A stretch of DNA of 64,000 nucleotides, from assembly GCF_001562425.1 (NCBI RefSeq), contig NZ_LOED01000003.1:62001-126000 (forward strand), in the 5' to 3' direction. Source of the DNA: Fervidicola ferrireducens (GTDB lineage Bacteria > Bacillota > Thermosediminibacteria > Thermosediminibacterales > Thermosediminibacteraceae). Under the pieces are notes generated by a model. It made no database searches. It was not told the DNA's origin and was given only the letters and a program-made list of their open reading frames with translations. Both the position numbers and the translations under genes were made by a program. This document shows, piece by piece, positions 28,774-38,668 of this stretch (positions are counted from its first letter, which is position 1; each line of letters opens with the position of its first letter).

Positions 28774-29898
28774 CTAATGTTGAAATTGTTCTAAAATATA
28801 CTGCTGGAACATCGGTTCTACGAAAACGTAACTCCCCCGGGCTGTTCTTTCTATAACGGCCCTGCCAAGCAGGAGGTCAATGGCCCGTTTGACTTTATTG
28901 GGATGAATCCCTTCCTCGTAGGCATTTTCACCCAGCGCAAGCCGGTATAGGACCCTTCGCACCTGGGGACGTGCACTTAAATCATCCAGTATTTCGTCGA
29001 AGATGGGAGCAAGAGCCAACATAGCCCGTTCGTACCCCAGGCGCACGTGATCATGGGTAATGACATCATCTCCCGTTTCCAAGAGGGTGTAGTAAATTTC
29101 AGAGCAGAGGAACATAGTATCCTGCGGATGCCCACCGGAAAGGCGAATTATCTCTTTCACCATATCCGCATCCACCTGAATGTTCCTGGAATTAAATTTT
29201 TTGACGATGTATGGCACCCAATCATCTTCTGAAATACCAGGAATGGGAAGCATTGTGGCAAAGCGGTAGAACGCTTCCTTCCTCTCGCTGAAAAGGGCCT
29301 GCATCATGCCCTCTTTGGACCCCAGGAAAAGGTATGCCACGTCTTTTTGTGCCTGAAAATGAGCTCGCATTCGCTTAAAAATTTCGGTGTCCGTCATCCT
29401 GGGAGCATCCTGAAACTCGTCAAACATGACCACCATTAGCTTCTTGTCCCTGTCTGCCAAAATGCCCGGAAGCATCAGGGCGTAGTCAAGAAGTTCATCG
29501 TCCGACTTTTTCTCGGCAAAGCCGAAGGAAATTTCAAGATCCTTAAGCTTAATGGCAAATTTCGCTCCCCCTGATAGGGCCTTAGCCTTGTCTTGCAGAA
29601 TACTCAGGGTTTTCTTGATTCCAGTTCTGTTTTCAAGACACGCGTTTATTAAACTATAAGCAAAATCCCGCTTGCCGGAAAAACGGAAGAAATCCACCGC
29701 GGCGGTATAAGCCCCTTTTTCTCTAAGCCTACGCAGGACTTCATGGGCTACAGATGTCTTGCCGATCCGCCTAGGTCCTGCCAGCATCACGCTCTGCCCC
29801 TCTTGCAAACGATTGACTAGAGAAACTATGAATTCTTCTCGGCCCACCAGGTCTTCTCTGTCAACAGGGCCGCCGACAGGGAATAATCCTTTAGTCAT
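28774..29898 (-). CDS. Archaeal-type AAA ATPase with C-terminal winged helix (PF01637-like)
   Basis: About 374 residues. Walker A is MLAGPRRIGKTSVA near residue 38 and Walker B LMVVMFDEFQDAPR near 155; FLGSKEGMM is the sensor region and FYRFATMLPIPGISEDDW is typical of the family. The C-terminus (HPNKVKRAIDLLLGRAVIER) resembles a winged helix. Proteins like this belong to a STAND-like clade common in archaea and thermophiles; their role is mostly unknown. ATG 29898 is preferred since AGGA sits five bases upstream; the open frame reaches 29913, inside the leader hairpin. The structured leader B precedes it. Confidence 0.8.
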   Translation of the reverse strand: MTKGLFPVGGPVDREDLVGREEFIVSLVNRLQEGQSVMLAGPRRIGKTSVAHEVLRRLREKGAYTAAVDFFRFSGKRDFAYSLINACLENRTGIKKTLSILQDKAKALSGGAKFAIKLKDLEISFGFAEKKSDDELLDYALMLPGILADRDKKLMVVMFDEFQDAPRMTDTEIFKRMRAHFQAQKDVAYLFLGSKEGMMQALFSERKEAFYRFATMLPIPGISEDDWVPYIVKKFNSRNIQVDADMVKEIIRLSGGHPQDTMFLCSEIYYTLLETGDDVITHDHVRLGYERAMLALAPIFDEILDDLSARPQVRRVLYRLALGENAYEEGIHPNKVKRAIDLLLGRAVIERTARGSYVFVEPMFQQYILEQFQH

Positions 29899-29911
29899 AA
29901 TCATCCTGGTC

Positions 29912-30030
29912 ATCTAAACTGTGACAAAATTCCCAGTTTAGACGGCTGGGGTATTTTTTACCGCCTTTTTTAGGCTTCCCAGCCCCAGCGGGCGGTATTT
30001 GGGAAGCCTTCAGCCCCTGCCTCAAGAAGC
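29912..30030 (-). promoter_or_regulatory. Structured 5' leader, copy B (same motif as at 5678-5770)
   Basis: On the minus strand: an extra hairpin AGCCCCTGC/GCAGGGGCT (about 30010-30036), then P1 GGCTTCCCA/TGGGAAGCC (30008-30000 with 29981-29973), pairs ACCGCC/GGCGGT and GCTGGGG/CCCCAGC, and the terminal 9-bp hairpin TCTAAACTG/CAGTTTAGA (29913-29942). P1 differs in sequence from copy A but keeps pairing. TATAAT at 30085-30090 (minus) suggests a start some 50-70 bases upstream. The motif lies directly before the AAA ATPase start. Confidence 0.6.
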
Positions 30031-30149
30031 AGGGGCTCGCGCACCTAACCGGGTCTCCCAACTTGCCCTGAATGTAATAACCTTATTATACCGTTTTGCA
30101 TTATCATTATTTCCAACTGTTGTAACCTTCGTTTTTTATCACATCTTCG

Positions 30150-30437
30150 GTGATATTATATCACATCTCAAATGATATCGCAATCTGTAAAAGTCTTTTT
30201 ACCGGAGGCTTACTCCGGGTAGAAGCCGAACACGCAGCGAGATTTGCCGAATTAAACGGCATGATCCACGAGGACCTTTTTGAAAACATACGGCAAATGC
30301 TAGAGGGGGAGACCAGCGCCAACGAAGGAAAAAAACAGGCAGCCGACAAAGCAGCTGCCCTGGGGCTTGATTCTGCCAGAGATTACTTCAACGAATCGGC
30401 CAAGGATGAAGCAAGGCACGCGAGGATGTTTTTTTAA
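30150..30437 (+). pseudogene. Rubrerythrin remnant, truncated at both ends
   Basis: The open segment from about 30195 encodes EAEHAARFAELNGM...ENIRQMLEGETSANEGKKQA...GLDSARDYFNESAKDEARHARMFF, which matches the second half of a rubrerythrin four-helix bundle; the iron-ligand motifs EAEH and DEARH are present. The N-terminal half is missing (the first 15 residues are unrelated), no ribosome site precedes the ATG, and the frame ends in poly-A/T right after HARM where a normal protein continues and carries the rubredoxin-like domain. It is read as a decayed gene fragment. Confidence 0.7.
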
Positions 30438-30447
30438 AAAAACAAGC

Positions 30448-31425
30448 TTAAAAAAACAAGCTCACCAATTCATCCACGGTAATGCCCGCAAAATAGTCGC
30501 CTATATTTATTTTTGAAAGGGCCTTTTTTATTTCATCTTCCTCGTGCCTTACGCCCTTTAAAAGCTCTTCTATTTCCGTGACATCCCGCCTTCCGAAAAA
30601 GTCCCCGTAAAATTTCACATCCTCTATAATGCCCCTTTCCACGTTCATGTTAACCTCGACGGTGCCTCCGGGGAATTTTTTTTCGTTTTTGAATTTGTAT
30701 TTCGGCGATTCGCCGAAATTCCACTCCCAGGTGCCGTATTTTTCTTTGACCAGCTTTTCTATGTTTTTTATGTCTTCCGGGGTAAACTCGTACACCTTTC
30801 CTTCTTTGCGGCCTTTTACGTGGTCCATGATGAGGTCTATAAATTCTTCTATGGTGATGGGGTTTTTCAGGTGTTCGCTGATGTTGGTCACCCTTTTTTC
30901 CACCGATTTTACGGCCTTGTCCTCGAATTTTAAACTTTTCGGCCTCAAAGCGGCCGAAAGATCCCGGATGCTTGCGGAAAATAGCAGTGTCCCGTGGTGC
31001 AAAATCCTATTTTTGTAGCAGTACTGGGCATTTCCCGAAATTTTCTTGCCGTCTATCGTTATATCGTTCCTTCCTGAAAACTCCGCGTTCACGGAAAGCT
31101 TTCTCAACACCTCGATTATGGGTTCGGTAAACTTCTTGAAGTCGGCGAAGTTCGATATATCCTCGTTGACGATAAAGGTGAAATTCAAATTCCCCAGGTC
31201 GTGAAAAACGGCACCGCCCCCCGAAAGCCTCCGCACTACCGGTATGTTGTTCCTTTTTACGTAATCCACGTCTATTTCCGCAAGGGCGTTTTGATTTTTC
31301 CCGATGATGACCGAAGGCCCGTTTCGCCAAAGCATGAAAATTTCTTCCTCAAACTCTTTCAAAAGATATTCTTCCGCTGCCAGGTTAAAATAAGGGTTGG
31401 TGCTTTTGTTGTAAATGTAAAGCAT
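30448..31425 (-). CDS. lplA: Lipoate-protein ligase A
   Basis: About 325 residues starting MLYIYNKSTNPYFNLAAEEY. The family core RNGPSVIIGKNQNALAEIDV, VVRRLSGGGAVFHDLGNLNF and FSGRNDITIDGKKISGNAQY (catalytic Lys region) is intact. The C-terminal accessory domain is present. It activates free lipoate with ATP and attaches it to lipoyl domains such as GcvH. ATG 31425 follows GGGGTGAG. It lies downstream of a terminator and may have its own promoter. Confidence 0.92.
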   Translation of the reverse strand: MLYIYNKSTNPYFNLAAEEYLLKEFEEEIFMLWRNGPSVIIGKNQNALAEIDVDYVKRNNIPVVRRLSGGGAVFHDLGNLNFTFIVNEDISNFADFKKFTEPIIEVLRKLSVNAEFSGRNDITIDGKKISGNAQYCYKNRILHHGTLLFSASIRDLSAALRPKSLKFEDKAVKSVEKRVTNISEHLKNPITIEEFIDLIMDHVKGRKEGKVYEFTPEDIKNIEKLVKEKYGTWEWNFGESPKYKFKNEKKFPGGTVEVNMNVERGIIEDVKFYGDFFGRRDVTEIEELLKGVRHEEDEIKKALSKINIGDYFAGITVDELVSLFF

Positions 31426-31452
31426 GCTCTCACCCCGCATATATAAATAAAA

Positions 31453-31469
31453 GGGCGCTTTGAGCGCCC
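31453..31469 (-). terminator. Terminator of the gltX-HD operon
   Basis: GGGCGCT (31453-31459) and AGCGCCC (31463-31469) flank TTG. On the minus strand the stem is followed by TTTTATTTAT, separating the HD gene from lplA. Confidence 0.8.
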
Positions 31470-31482
31470 GGCGGCAATATTT

Positions 31483-32067
31483 TTACTCGGCCTTGAAATC
31501 GCCAAGGAGTCCTATTTCACCTGCAACCTTTTGCATGCCCTTTATGGTCTCTTCTATCACCCGGTCCAGGTCCATGCCGAGCATTTTCGCACCTTCCTCT
31601 ATGACCTCCCGGTTTACTCCTGCGGCAAAGCTCTTTTGCTTCCACTTTTTCTTTACCGACTGAAGGGTAGTGCTCATGATGCTCTTATCGGGGCGCATGA
31701 GGGCCGTAGCCGTAACAAGGCCCGTGAGTTCGTCGACGGCATAGAGCACCTTTTCCATCCTTTCTGTGGGCTCTACATCCGAGCAGAGTTTCCAGCCGTG
31801 GCTCTGGACCGCCTTTATGTAGTCTTCGGGCCAGCCTTCTTGCTCCAATATTTCCCTTACCTTTTTGCAGTGCTGTTCGGGGTACATCTCGTAGTCCAGG
31901 TCGTGCACGAGGCCTACTATGCCCCATTTTTCCTCATCTTCGCCGAAAAGCCTGGCAAAGTGGCGCATTACGGATTCCACCGCAAGGGCGTGCTTTATGA
32001 GGTTTTCGCTTTTCGTATATCTTTTCAATAATTCAAAGGCCTCTTCTCTAGTGGGGACCTTCGCCAT
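31483..32067 (-). CDS. HD-domain phosphohydrolase
   Basis: About 194 residues. HD-superfamily metal motif residues are visible in ENLIKHALAVESVMRHFA (His), IVGLVHDLDYEMYPEQH (His-Asp), VQSHG and DELTGLVTA (Asp). This group is related to YfbR/HDIG-like hydrolases; nucleotide or signalling-molecule hydrolysis is possible, but the substrate is unknown. ATG 32067 follows GGAGGGGAG; its start is three bases from the gltX stop, so the two are co-transcribed. Confidence 0.85.
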   Translation of the reverse strand: MAKVPTREEAFELLKRYTKSENLIKHALAVESVMRHFARLFGEDEEKWGIVGLVHDLDYEMYPEQHCKKVREILEQEGWPEDYIKAVQSHGWKLCSDVEPTERMEKVLYAVDELTGLVTATALMRPDKSIMSTTLQSVKKKWKQKSFAAGVNREVIEEGAKMLGMDLDRVIEETIKGMQKVAGEIGLLGDFKAE

Positions 32068-32069
32068 AT

Positions 32070-33569
32070 TCAATTCTCCCCTCCAGCTTTTGTCAGATTT
32101 CCGCTTTCTTTTATCCACCTTGCCGCCTTTCTCATGCGCCTTGCGGTCTCTTCCCGGCCCAGGAGCTCAATTATATCGAATAGTCCGGGCCCCACGGTCC
32201 TTCCGGTTATGGCAAGGCGTGTCGGGTGGATGAGCTCCGCTGCCTTCACCCCCATAGCATCGGCGAGGCTCCTGAAAGCAATCTCTGCCTGCTGTTTGTC
32301 AAATCGCTCCAGCTCTTCAAGGGCTTCGGCGCCTTTCAAAAGAAGCTCGGCGGCGTTTTCTTTTGCGAAATGTTTTCTTACACCCTTTTCCTCGTACTCC
32401 TCAACATCCCTTAAGAAAAAGGCTATGGAGTCAGCGAGTTCGTCCAAAGTTTTCGCTCTGTCCCTGGAAATTTCCACCGCTTTTTTGATGTATTCGTACC
32501 GCTTTTTCGATTCCTCCTCCGAGATGATGCCCTTTTTGACCAGGAAGGGAATTGTCTCGGAGGTTATGTAATCCAGGTCGAGCTCCCGCAAATAGTGGCT
32601 GTTGAGCCAAGTTAGCTTTTTTACATCGTATATGGCCGCGGTTTTGTTTACCCTCTCTAAGCTAAACTCCTTTATGGCCTTTTCCATGCTCAGGATTTCT
32701 TCGCCATCCGGTGGGGACCACCCCAGCAGCGTGAGGTAGTTTATGATGGCCTGGGGTAGGTAACCCTGGTCACGGAACTCCTCGACGGAGGTAGCACCGT
32801 GGCGCTTGCTCAGCTTGCTCCGGTCCGGTGCAAGTATCATGGGCACGTGGGCAAACTCTGGAATTTCGTATCCTAATGCTTTATATACCTGTATTTGCTT
32901 GGGCGTGTTGGAAAGGTGCTCCTCCGCCCTTATTACGTGGGTAATTCCCATGGCATGGTCGTCCACCACGCAGGCGAAATTATACGTGGGCATGCCGTTG
33001 GATTTCATTATGATGAAATCGTCCAGCACCGAATTTTCAAAGACGACCGTACCGCGGATGATATCCTCCACGATGGTCTCGCCTTCCTGAGGCACCTTCA
33101 GCCTTATGGCGGGCTTTCTGCCCTCGGCCTCGTATTTTTTCCTTTCCTCCTCGCTCAGGTTCCTGCAAATCCCCTCGTACCTCGGGGCTTTCCCGGCCTT
33201 CAGCATGGCCTCCCTGCGGGATGCGAGCTCCTCAGGCGTGCAGTAGCAGTAGTAAGCCTTGCCCTCCTCAATAAGCCTTTCGGCCTCTTTCCTGTAAAGC
33301 TCAAGGCGCTGGGACTGAAAATAAGGCCCATAATTCCCGCCCTTGTCGGGGCCCTCATCCCAGTCGAGTCCCAACCACTTCATGGACCTTATAATCTGGG
33401 CCACCGACTCTTCCCTGGAGCGTTCGGTGTCGGTATCCTCTATCCTGAGGATGAAAGTTCCACCGTTATGGCGGGCAAAGAGCAGGTTGAAAAGAGCAGT
33501 CCTTGCGCCTCCTATGTGAAGGCTTCCTGTAGGGCTTGGCGCAAATCTTACCCTGACATTTTTCGTCAT
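32070..33569 (-). CDS. gltX: Glutamyl-tRNA synthetase
   Basis: A 499-residue class I synthetase. The HIGH motif is [19 protein letters not shown] near residue 10, and the KMSKS loop is [14 protein letters not shown] near 250. It also has [15 protein letters not shown]. It charges tRNA-Glu (and perhaps tRNA-Gln in organisms using GatCAB). On the minus strand a TATAAT at 33607-33602 with a weak TGAATA upstream could be the promoter. No T-box was seen. The HD gene follows with a two-base gap. Confidence 0.96.
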   Translation of the reverse strand: MTKNVRVRFAPSPTGSLHIGGARTALFNLLFARHNGGTFILRIEDTDTERSREESVAQIIRSMKWLGLDWDEGPDKGGNYGPYFQSQRLELYRKEAERLIEEGKAYYCYCTPEELASRREAMLKAGKAPRYEGICRNLSEEERKKYEAEGRKPAIRLKVPQEGETIVEDIIRGTVVFENSVLDDFIIMKSNGMPTYNFACVVDDHAMGITHVIRAEEHLSNTPKQIQVYKALGYEIPEFAHVPMILAPDRSKLSKRHGATSVEEFRDQGYLPQAIINYLTLLGWSPPDGEEILSMEKAIKEFSLERVNKTAAIYDVKKLTWLNSHYLRELDLDYITSETIPFLVKKGIISEEESKKRYEYIKKAVEISRDRAKTLDELADSIAFFLRDVEEYEEKGVRKHFAKENAAELLLKGAEALEELERFDKQQAEIAFRSLADAMGVKAAELIHPTRLAITGRTVGPGLFDIIELLGREETARRMRKAARWIKESGNLTKAGGEN

Positions 33570-33623
33570 TTAAAACACTCCCAATTCCTTTTTTTGTAGT
33601 CATTATAACATATTTTTTGGCCG

Positions 33624-34796
33624 TTATTCATCTTTTTCGTTCAATAATGCAAGCATATCGTTATACACCTTGAGGACCGGGATATTGAAGCTGCGCGATA
33701 TTTGACGCACATCCTCGAACTCCGGTGTAATTCGCACTAGCTTGCCGCTTTTTTTAAGCACCTTCACCCTCACAGCTCCCCACGGCGTTTCTTTTTTCTC
33801 AATATTTCTCTCCAGTTTGCACCTGTCGACTTCGTAGTACCTCACGCCTATGGTGGTGGTCTCCATCAAGAGGGCGTCGGCAATTTGTTCCTTTTTGTCA
33901 AAGGGCACTATGCAGGAAAGCTTCACCGCCGGCCGGCTTTTTTTCATTATAATCGGGGTGATAAAAACATCGAGTGCCCCTTTATTGAAAAGGCTTTCCA
34001 TGACCTCATCGTAAAGCTCGGGATTCATATCGTCTATGTTGGCTTCCATCACCAGCACCCGGTCTTTTTCCAAATCCTCGCCTTCGACCTCCATGAGCAC
34101 CGCCCGGAGCACGTTGGGGTTTTTGCGGTCCTTTTTACCGAGGCCATAACCTACTTTCTTCGTGATTCCCTCCGGCATGGGCCCGAACCTGCTTACAAAA
34201 ACGGACAAAAGCAGCGCACCAGTAGGGGTGGTGAGCTCTCCTTCTTCCCCACGGGCGTAAACCGGAACGCCTTTTAAAAGTTCCAGGGTCGCCGGAGCAG
34301 GCACCGGCAGCACCCCGTGGGCGCACTCGATAGTGCCGCTTCCTACGTTCACCGGAGATGAAACCACCAGGTCCGGCTTTAAAATATCCATCAAGATGCA
34401 ACTTCCAACGATGTCCACGATGGAGTCCACGGCGCCGACTTCGTGAAAGTGGATTTCCTCCGGGGCTTTGCCGTGAATTTTGCCCTCCGCCCGGGCAAGT
34501 TTCAAGAAGGCCTCCTTGCTGATTTTTTTGACTTCGGGCTTCAGCGCGCTTTTATCTATAATGTCGTATATTTCCTTCAAACCCCTGTGCGGGTGGTGTT
34601 CTGAGGACTTTATGCAAACATCGGTGCCCGCGATGCCCTTTTTCAATGCCTTTTTAATTTCTATCTCGTATCCGGAAAGCGGAAGTTTTTTCAATTCCGC
34701 AATAAAATCCCTTTCATCTATCCCCAGGTCCAAAAGGGCCCCTAAAAACATGTCGCCGCTTATCCCGGAAAAGCAATCAAGATATAAGAGTTTCAT
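33624..34796 (-). CDS. larC: LarC nickel-insertion protein
   Basis: A 390-residue protein of the LarC (DUF111) family, opening [20 protein letters not shown] and holding [20 protein letters not shown] and [10 protein letters not shown]. LarC inserts Ni into the pyridinium bisthiocarboxylate to form the NPN pincer cofactor. It overlaps larB by 20 bases. GAGGAAGGGAAG precedes the ATG. Unlike L. plantarum larC, the gene is a single uninterrupted frame. No LarA racemase is in the window. Confidence 0.93.
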   Translation of the reverse strand: MKLLYLDCFSGISGDMFLGALLDLGIDERDFIAELKKLPLSGYEIEIKKALKKGIAGTDVCIKSSEHHPHRGLKEIYDIIDKSALKPEVKKISKEAFLKLARAEGKIHGKAPEEIHFHEVGAVDSIVDIVGSCILMDILKPDLVVSSPVNVGSGTIECAHGVLPVPAPATLELLKGVPVYARGEEGELTTPTGALLLSVFVSRFGPMPEGITKKVGYGLGKKDRKNPNVLRAVLMEVEGEDLEKDRVLVMEANIDDMNPELYDEVMESLFNKGALDVFITPIIMKKSRPAVKLSCIVPFDKKEQIADALLMETTTIGVRYYEVDRCKLERNIEKKETPWGAVRVKVLKKSGKLVRITPEFEDVRQISRSFNIPVLKVYNDMLALLNEKDE

Positions 34797-35547
34797 CTTC
34801 CCTTCCTCCTAACCGGTTTATCTGATGGGCGGCAAGACCCGCGCCGAATCCGTTGTCGATGTTCACCACTGTGATGCCGCCGGCGCAGCTGTTCAGCATG
34901 GTGAGTAAGGCCGAAAGGCCTGAAAAATTGGCGCCGTATCCGACGCTGGTGGGCACCGCTATAACGGGTTTGTCCACAAGCCCCCCCACCACGCTGGCGA
35001 GGGCCCCTTCCATCCCAGCCACCACCACGATCACCCGGGCTTTTTCCAAAACTTCCATGTTCATGAAAAGCCGGTGTATCCCGGCTACGCCCACGTCGTA
35101 GAGCCTTTCCACCCTGTTGCCCAGAAGCTCTGCGGTCACCGCCGCTTCTTCAGCCACGGGCAGGTCCGACGTCCCGGCGGAGACCACGGCGATGATGCCC
35201 CTGTTTTTCGCCGCCGGCTCCTTTATCACCGCAAATATCCGGGCGTCGGGGTAATACACCGCTTCGGGAATCGCTTTTTTCACTTCTTCAAAAACTTCTA
35301 AGCTTGCCCTAGTGCCCATTATATTCGTGCCCTTTTGCATCATCCGCTCCGCAATTTTCACCACCTGCTCAGGGGTTTTGCCCTGACAGAAGATGACTTC
35401 GGGCACTCCCTTTCTCAAAGCCCTGTGGTGGTCGACCTTGGCAAATCCCAGGTCTTCGTAAGGGAGGTCTTTTAAAAACTTCAGGGCCTCCTCAACGGAA
35501 AGCTCGCCTTTTTGGACTTTTTCGAGAAGCTCTTTTAGCTTTTCCAA
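34777..35547 (-). CDS. larB: LarB carboxylase/hydrolase of NPN cofactor synthesis
   Basis: A 256-residue protein. The C-terminal PurE-like core is clear: [62 protein letters not shown] and the terminal [18 protein letters not shown]. LarB carboxylates nicotinic acid adenine dinucleotide at C5 and cleaves the phosphoanhydride, the first step of NPN synthesis. It overlaps larE by 13 bases and larC by 20, showing tight coupling in the order larE-larB-larC. Confidence 0.94.
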   Translation of the reverse strand: MEKLKELLEKVQKGELSVEEALKFLKDLPYEDLGFAKVDHHRALRKGVPEVIFCQGKTPEQVVKIAERMMQKGTNIMGTRASLEVFEEVKKAIPEAVYYPDARIFAVIKEPAAKNRGIIAVVSAGTSDLPVAEEAAVTAELLGNRVERLYDVGVAGIHRLFMNMEVLEKARVIVVVAGMEGALASVVGGLVDKPVIAVPTSVGYGANFSGLSALLTMLNSCAGGITVVNIDNGFGAGLAAHQINRLGGREDETLIS

Positions 35548-36371
35548 AGTACTTTCTCCTCCTCTTTAAGCCCTTCGTTCATGCTACCGGTCCTGTATCC
35601 GATAAGGTCCAGCGAAACGTAGACGAAGCCCAGCTTTTTGAATTCGGCCACCACCTTTTCCCTCAAGCTTCTTTCAAAGAACCTTTCTATCTCTTCCGGA
35701 GAAACCTCAATTCTTGCTAGGTCCCCATGGCTCCTCACCCTGTATTGAATGAACCCTAGCTCGCTCAGCAGGTCTTCAGCTTTTTCAACCCGGTTCAACT
35801 TTTCCTCGGTTATCCTTTCTCCGTACGGAAAGCGGGAAGCCAGGCACGCAAACGAGGGCTTGTTCCACGTGGGAAGTCCCATTTTTTGGGATAATGCCCT
35901 GATCTCAGCTTTCGTAAGCCCCACTTCCTTCAGCGGGCTTATCACTCCGAGTTCGTCCTTTGCCTTCATTCCCGGTCTGAAGTCTCCGTTGTCGTCGGCG
36001 TTAGAACCGTCCACGACGAAATTAAATCCCCTTTCGCGGGCCATTTTAACGAGCTTTCCGAACAGCTCCTTTTTGCAATAATAGCACCGCTCCGGCGGAT
36101 TTTCCGAAAAGCCGGGCACTTCGAGTTCTTCCGAGACTATAATCTCATGGTTTGCCCCGAAGCTTTGGGCAAGCTCTTCGGCTTCTTTCAGTTCCCTTGC
36201 GGGGTAGGTGCTCGAGCGGGCGGTCACCGCCAGCACGTTCTCTTTCCCGAGCACGTCCAAACAAACTTTCAAAAGGAAGGTGCTGTCGACCCCTCCCGAA
36301 AAAGCAACTATTACACTGCCGAGATTTTTTATCATGCCTTTTAATTTTTCAAGTTTTTCCATTTCTTTCAA
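35535..36371 (-). CDS. larE: LarE sulfur transferase
   Basis: A 278-residue ATP-PPi-synthetase-like protein. The PP-loop is [14 protein letters not shown] near residue 21; [10 protein letters not shown] is the conserved CxxC region and [13 protein letters not shown] contains the Cys in the place of the sulfur-donor Cys of the known enzyme. It adds sulfur to the pyridinium dicarboxylate intermediate. Only one Cys is seen in that late region, so the sacrificial-Cys type is more likely than the cluster type. Start is TTG 36371 (or ATG 36362) after GGGGGG. It lies three bases downstream of the recD2 stop. Confidence 0.92.
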   Translation of the reverse strand: MKEMEKLEKLKGMIKNLGSVIVAFSGGVDSTFLLKVCLDVLGKENVLAVTARSSTYPARELKEAEELAQSFGANHEIIVSEELEVPGFSENPPERCYYCKKELFGKLVKMARERGFNFVVDGSNADDNGDFRPGMKAKDELGVISPLKEVGLTKAEIRALSQKMGLPTWNKPSFACLASRFPYGERITEEKLNRVEKAEDLLSELGFIQYRVRSHGDLARIEVSPEEIERFFERSLREKVVAEFKKLGFVYVSLDLIGYRTGSMNEGLKEEEKVLWKS

Positions 36372-36374
36372 CGC

Positions 36375-38579
36375 CTAACCCCCCATATCAAAGATTTGAC
36401 TTTTTTCAAACTCCTCGCATATCCTCTCCGAAAGACAGCTATATCTCATCAAAGCCCTGCTGTTTCTCACCGCTGCGGCCAGGGCCTGCTTCGAGCCCAC
36501 CAGCACCATCAGCTTTTTGGCCCTGGTAATGGCCGTGTAAAGCAAATTTCGCTGGAGCATTACAAAATGCTGTATAACTAAGGGCATGACCACGACGGGG
36601 AATTCACTGCCCTGGCTTTTGTGGACGGAGAGGGCATAGGAAAGCGCAAGCTCTTCCAGTTCATCCCCTGCATAAACCACTATCCGTTCCCCTTGAGCAT
36701 CGGGGAAGGAAACCAGCACCTTCTCATCGTCATCTATATCTACAATCCGCCCAAGGTCGCCGTTGAAGACTTCCTTTTCGTAATTGTTCTTAATCTGCAT
36801 TACCCGGTCCCCTACACGGAAGGTAAAGGAGCGAAAAGAAATCTCCCTTTTTTCGGGCGAAGGGGGATTTAATCTTTCCTGGAGCCTGAGGTTTAGCGAA
36901 AGGACACCGACGGCGGTCTTCTTCATGGGCGTTATCACCTGGATATCTTCCATGGGGTCGAAGCCGCCGTAACCGGGGAGCCTCGAGCATACCAGTTCCA
37001 CCACTTTATCCAAGGTTTCCTCCGGTTCCGCCGCCTGCTCAAAATAAAAGTCCCTGCCCTTTACGTTCAGGTACGGAAAAAGTCCTTTGTTTACCCTGTG
37101 GGCGTTTACCACTATCATGCTCTCCCGGGCCTGCCGGAAAATTTCATCCAGCATCACCACGGGGATGCGGTTACTCTCTATTATCTCCTTCAATACACTC
37201 CCCGGTCCCACCGACGGCAGCTGGTCCTTGTCTCCGACCAGAATCAGTCTTGCAAAAGGCTTCAAGGCTGAAAGCAAGTGGTGCATCAAAATTATATCCA
37301 CCATGGAAGTCTCGTCGATTATCACCACGTCTTCGTCGAGGGGATTTTCGCGGTTCTTTCCGAAGACCATGCCGCCTTCCCCGGAAACCTTATATTCCAG
37401 GAGGCGGTGGATGGTCTTAGCTTCCATCCCCGTAGCTTCGGCCATGCGCTTCGCGGCCCTGCCGGTGGGTGCGGCCAGGGCCACTTTCATGCGGCGCCCT
37501 TTGAAAAATTCGATGAGGCATTTTATGATGGTGGTCTTGCCCGTGCCGGGACCCCCGGTGATGACCAAAACTCCGGAGGAAGCCGCCTTTTCCAGGGCTT
37601 CCCGCTGCTTTCGGGCAAGCTTTATCGCACACCGCTTTTCTATTTCGTTTATTTCCTCCGGGGTTAATTCAAAAGGCCTGATTTGTCCAAAACCTGCCAA
37701 AAGGTAAAGCTTTCTTGCCACGGACTTTTCCGAGACGTAAAAGGCCGAAAGATACACTTTTTTATCTTCCTGCGCCCCATCCACCACTATGTCTCCCTTT
37801 TCCTGAAGAGCTGGCAGCGACGCCCTTATCAGCTCTTCTTCGACTTCCAAAAGCGAAGAAGCCCTTTTTATTAGCTCTCTCTCCGGCAGAAAAACGTGGC
37901 CTTCGTCCGCCGCCTGCTGGAGCACGTATTTTACTCCGGCTGCCACTCGCTCCGGTGCGTCAATCTCCATTCCCATGTGCCGGGCTATTTTATCTGCTGT
38001 CTTAAAACCAATCCCGTACACCTCGTCGGCGAGCCTGTAAGGATTTTGCCTTATCACCTCTATGGCCTTTTCCCTGTAGACTTTGTACACCTTTACCGCC
38101 AAACCCGCTCCTATGCCGTACTGCTGCAAAAACAGCATTATTTCCCTCGTTTCCCTCTGCTCGTTAAAAGAGCGGGTTATCATTTCCAGGCGCTTTCTGC
38201 CGATGCCCGGTATTTCGAGCAACATCTCCGGAGACGAGGCGAGGACCTCAAGGGCATCTTCTTTAAACTTTTCCACTATCTTCCTGGCCATGGCGGGTCC
38301 TATGCCCTTTATGATACCCGAGGCCAGGTAATTCTCTATTTCCCTCACTGTAGCAGGAGCCAGGGTCTCGTAGGATTCTATTTTGAGCTGGTAACCGTGC
38401 TTTTCGTGGATTACCCAGCGGCCTTTCAACCTCACAAGTTCGCCCTCGTTTACCGAAGGAAAAAAACCCACCGCCGTCACCGTTTCGTCGGAATCCTTCA
38501 TCTTTATCCTGGCTACGGTGAAAAAGTTTTCCTCATTGCGAAAGGTGATCCTTTCCACCACTCCTTCAAGTTCGACCAT
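36375..38579 (-). CDS. recD2: RecD2-family 5'-3' DNA helicase
   Basis: About 734 residues. An N-terminal OB-like segment and tandem helix-hairpin-helices (GIIKGIGPAMARKIV, LLEIPGIGRKRLE, VYGIGFKTADKIA) precede a SF1B helicase: Walker A VITGGPGTGKTTIIK, motif II VVIIDETSMVD, motif III LILVGDKDQLPSVGPG and motif VI ALSVHKSQGSEFPVV...LLYTAITRAKK. RecD2 unwinds DNA outside RecBCD. ATG 38579 follows AGGTGCTC; the frame is open to 38672 but that part spans the cyclase terminator. It may be co-transcribed with lar genes. Confidence 0.93.
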   Translation of the reverse strand: MVELEGVVERITFRNEENFFTVARIKMKDSDETVTAVGFFPSVNEGELVRLKGRWVIHEKHGYQLKIESYETLAPATVREIENYLASGIIKGIGPAMARKIVEKFKEDALEVLASSPEMLLEIPGIGRKRLEMITRSFNEQRETREIMLFLQQYGIGAGLAVKVYKVYREKAIEVIRQNPYRLADEVYGIGFKTADKIARHMGMEIDAPERVAAGVKYVLQQAADEGHVFLPERELIKRASSLLEVEEELIRASLPALQEKGDIVVDGAQEDKKVYLSAFYVSEKSVARKLYLLAGFGQIRPFELTPEEINEIEKRCAIKLARKQREALEKAASSGVLVITGGPGTGKTTIIKCLIEFFKGRRMKVALAAPTGRAAKRMAEATGMEAKTIHRLLEYKVSGEGGMVFGKNRENPLDEDVVIIDETSMVDIILMHHLLSALKPFARLILVGDKDQLPSVGPGSVLKEIIESNRIPVVMLDEIFRQARESMIVVNAHRVNKGLFPYLNVKGRDFYFEQAAEPEETLDKVVELVCSRLPGYGGFDPMEDIQVITPMKKTAVGVLSLNLRLQERLNPPSPEKREISFRSFTFRVGDRVMQIKNNYEKEVFNGDLGRIVDIDDDEKVLVSFPDAQGERIVVYAGDELEELALSYALSVHKSQGSEFPVVVMPLVIQHFVMLQRNLLYTAITRAKKLMVLVGSKQALAAAVRNSRALMRYSCLSERICEEFEKSQIFDMGG

Positions 38580-38647
38580 AAGAGCACCTCTATGTAGCTT
38601 TCTTAAATTGTTTATATCATTTTTGCTCATCATCTGCAACAATAAAA

Positions 38648-38666
38648 AATCCCCGGAAAGGGGATT
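38648..38666 (-). terminator. Terminator after the GGDEF gene
   Basis: AATCCCC (38648-38654) and GGGGATT (38660-38666) pair around GGAAA. On the minus strand the stem is followed by TTTTTATT, right after the cyclase stop. Confidence 0.85.
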
Positions 38667-38668
38667 AT

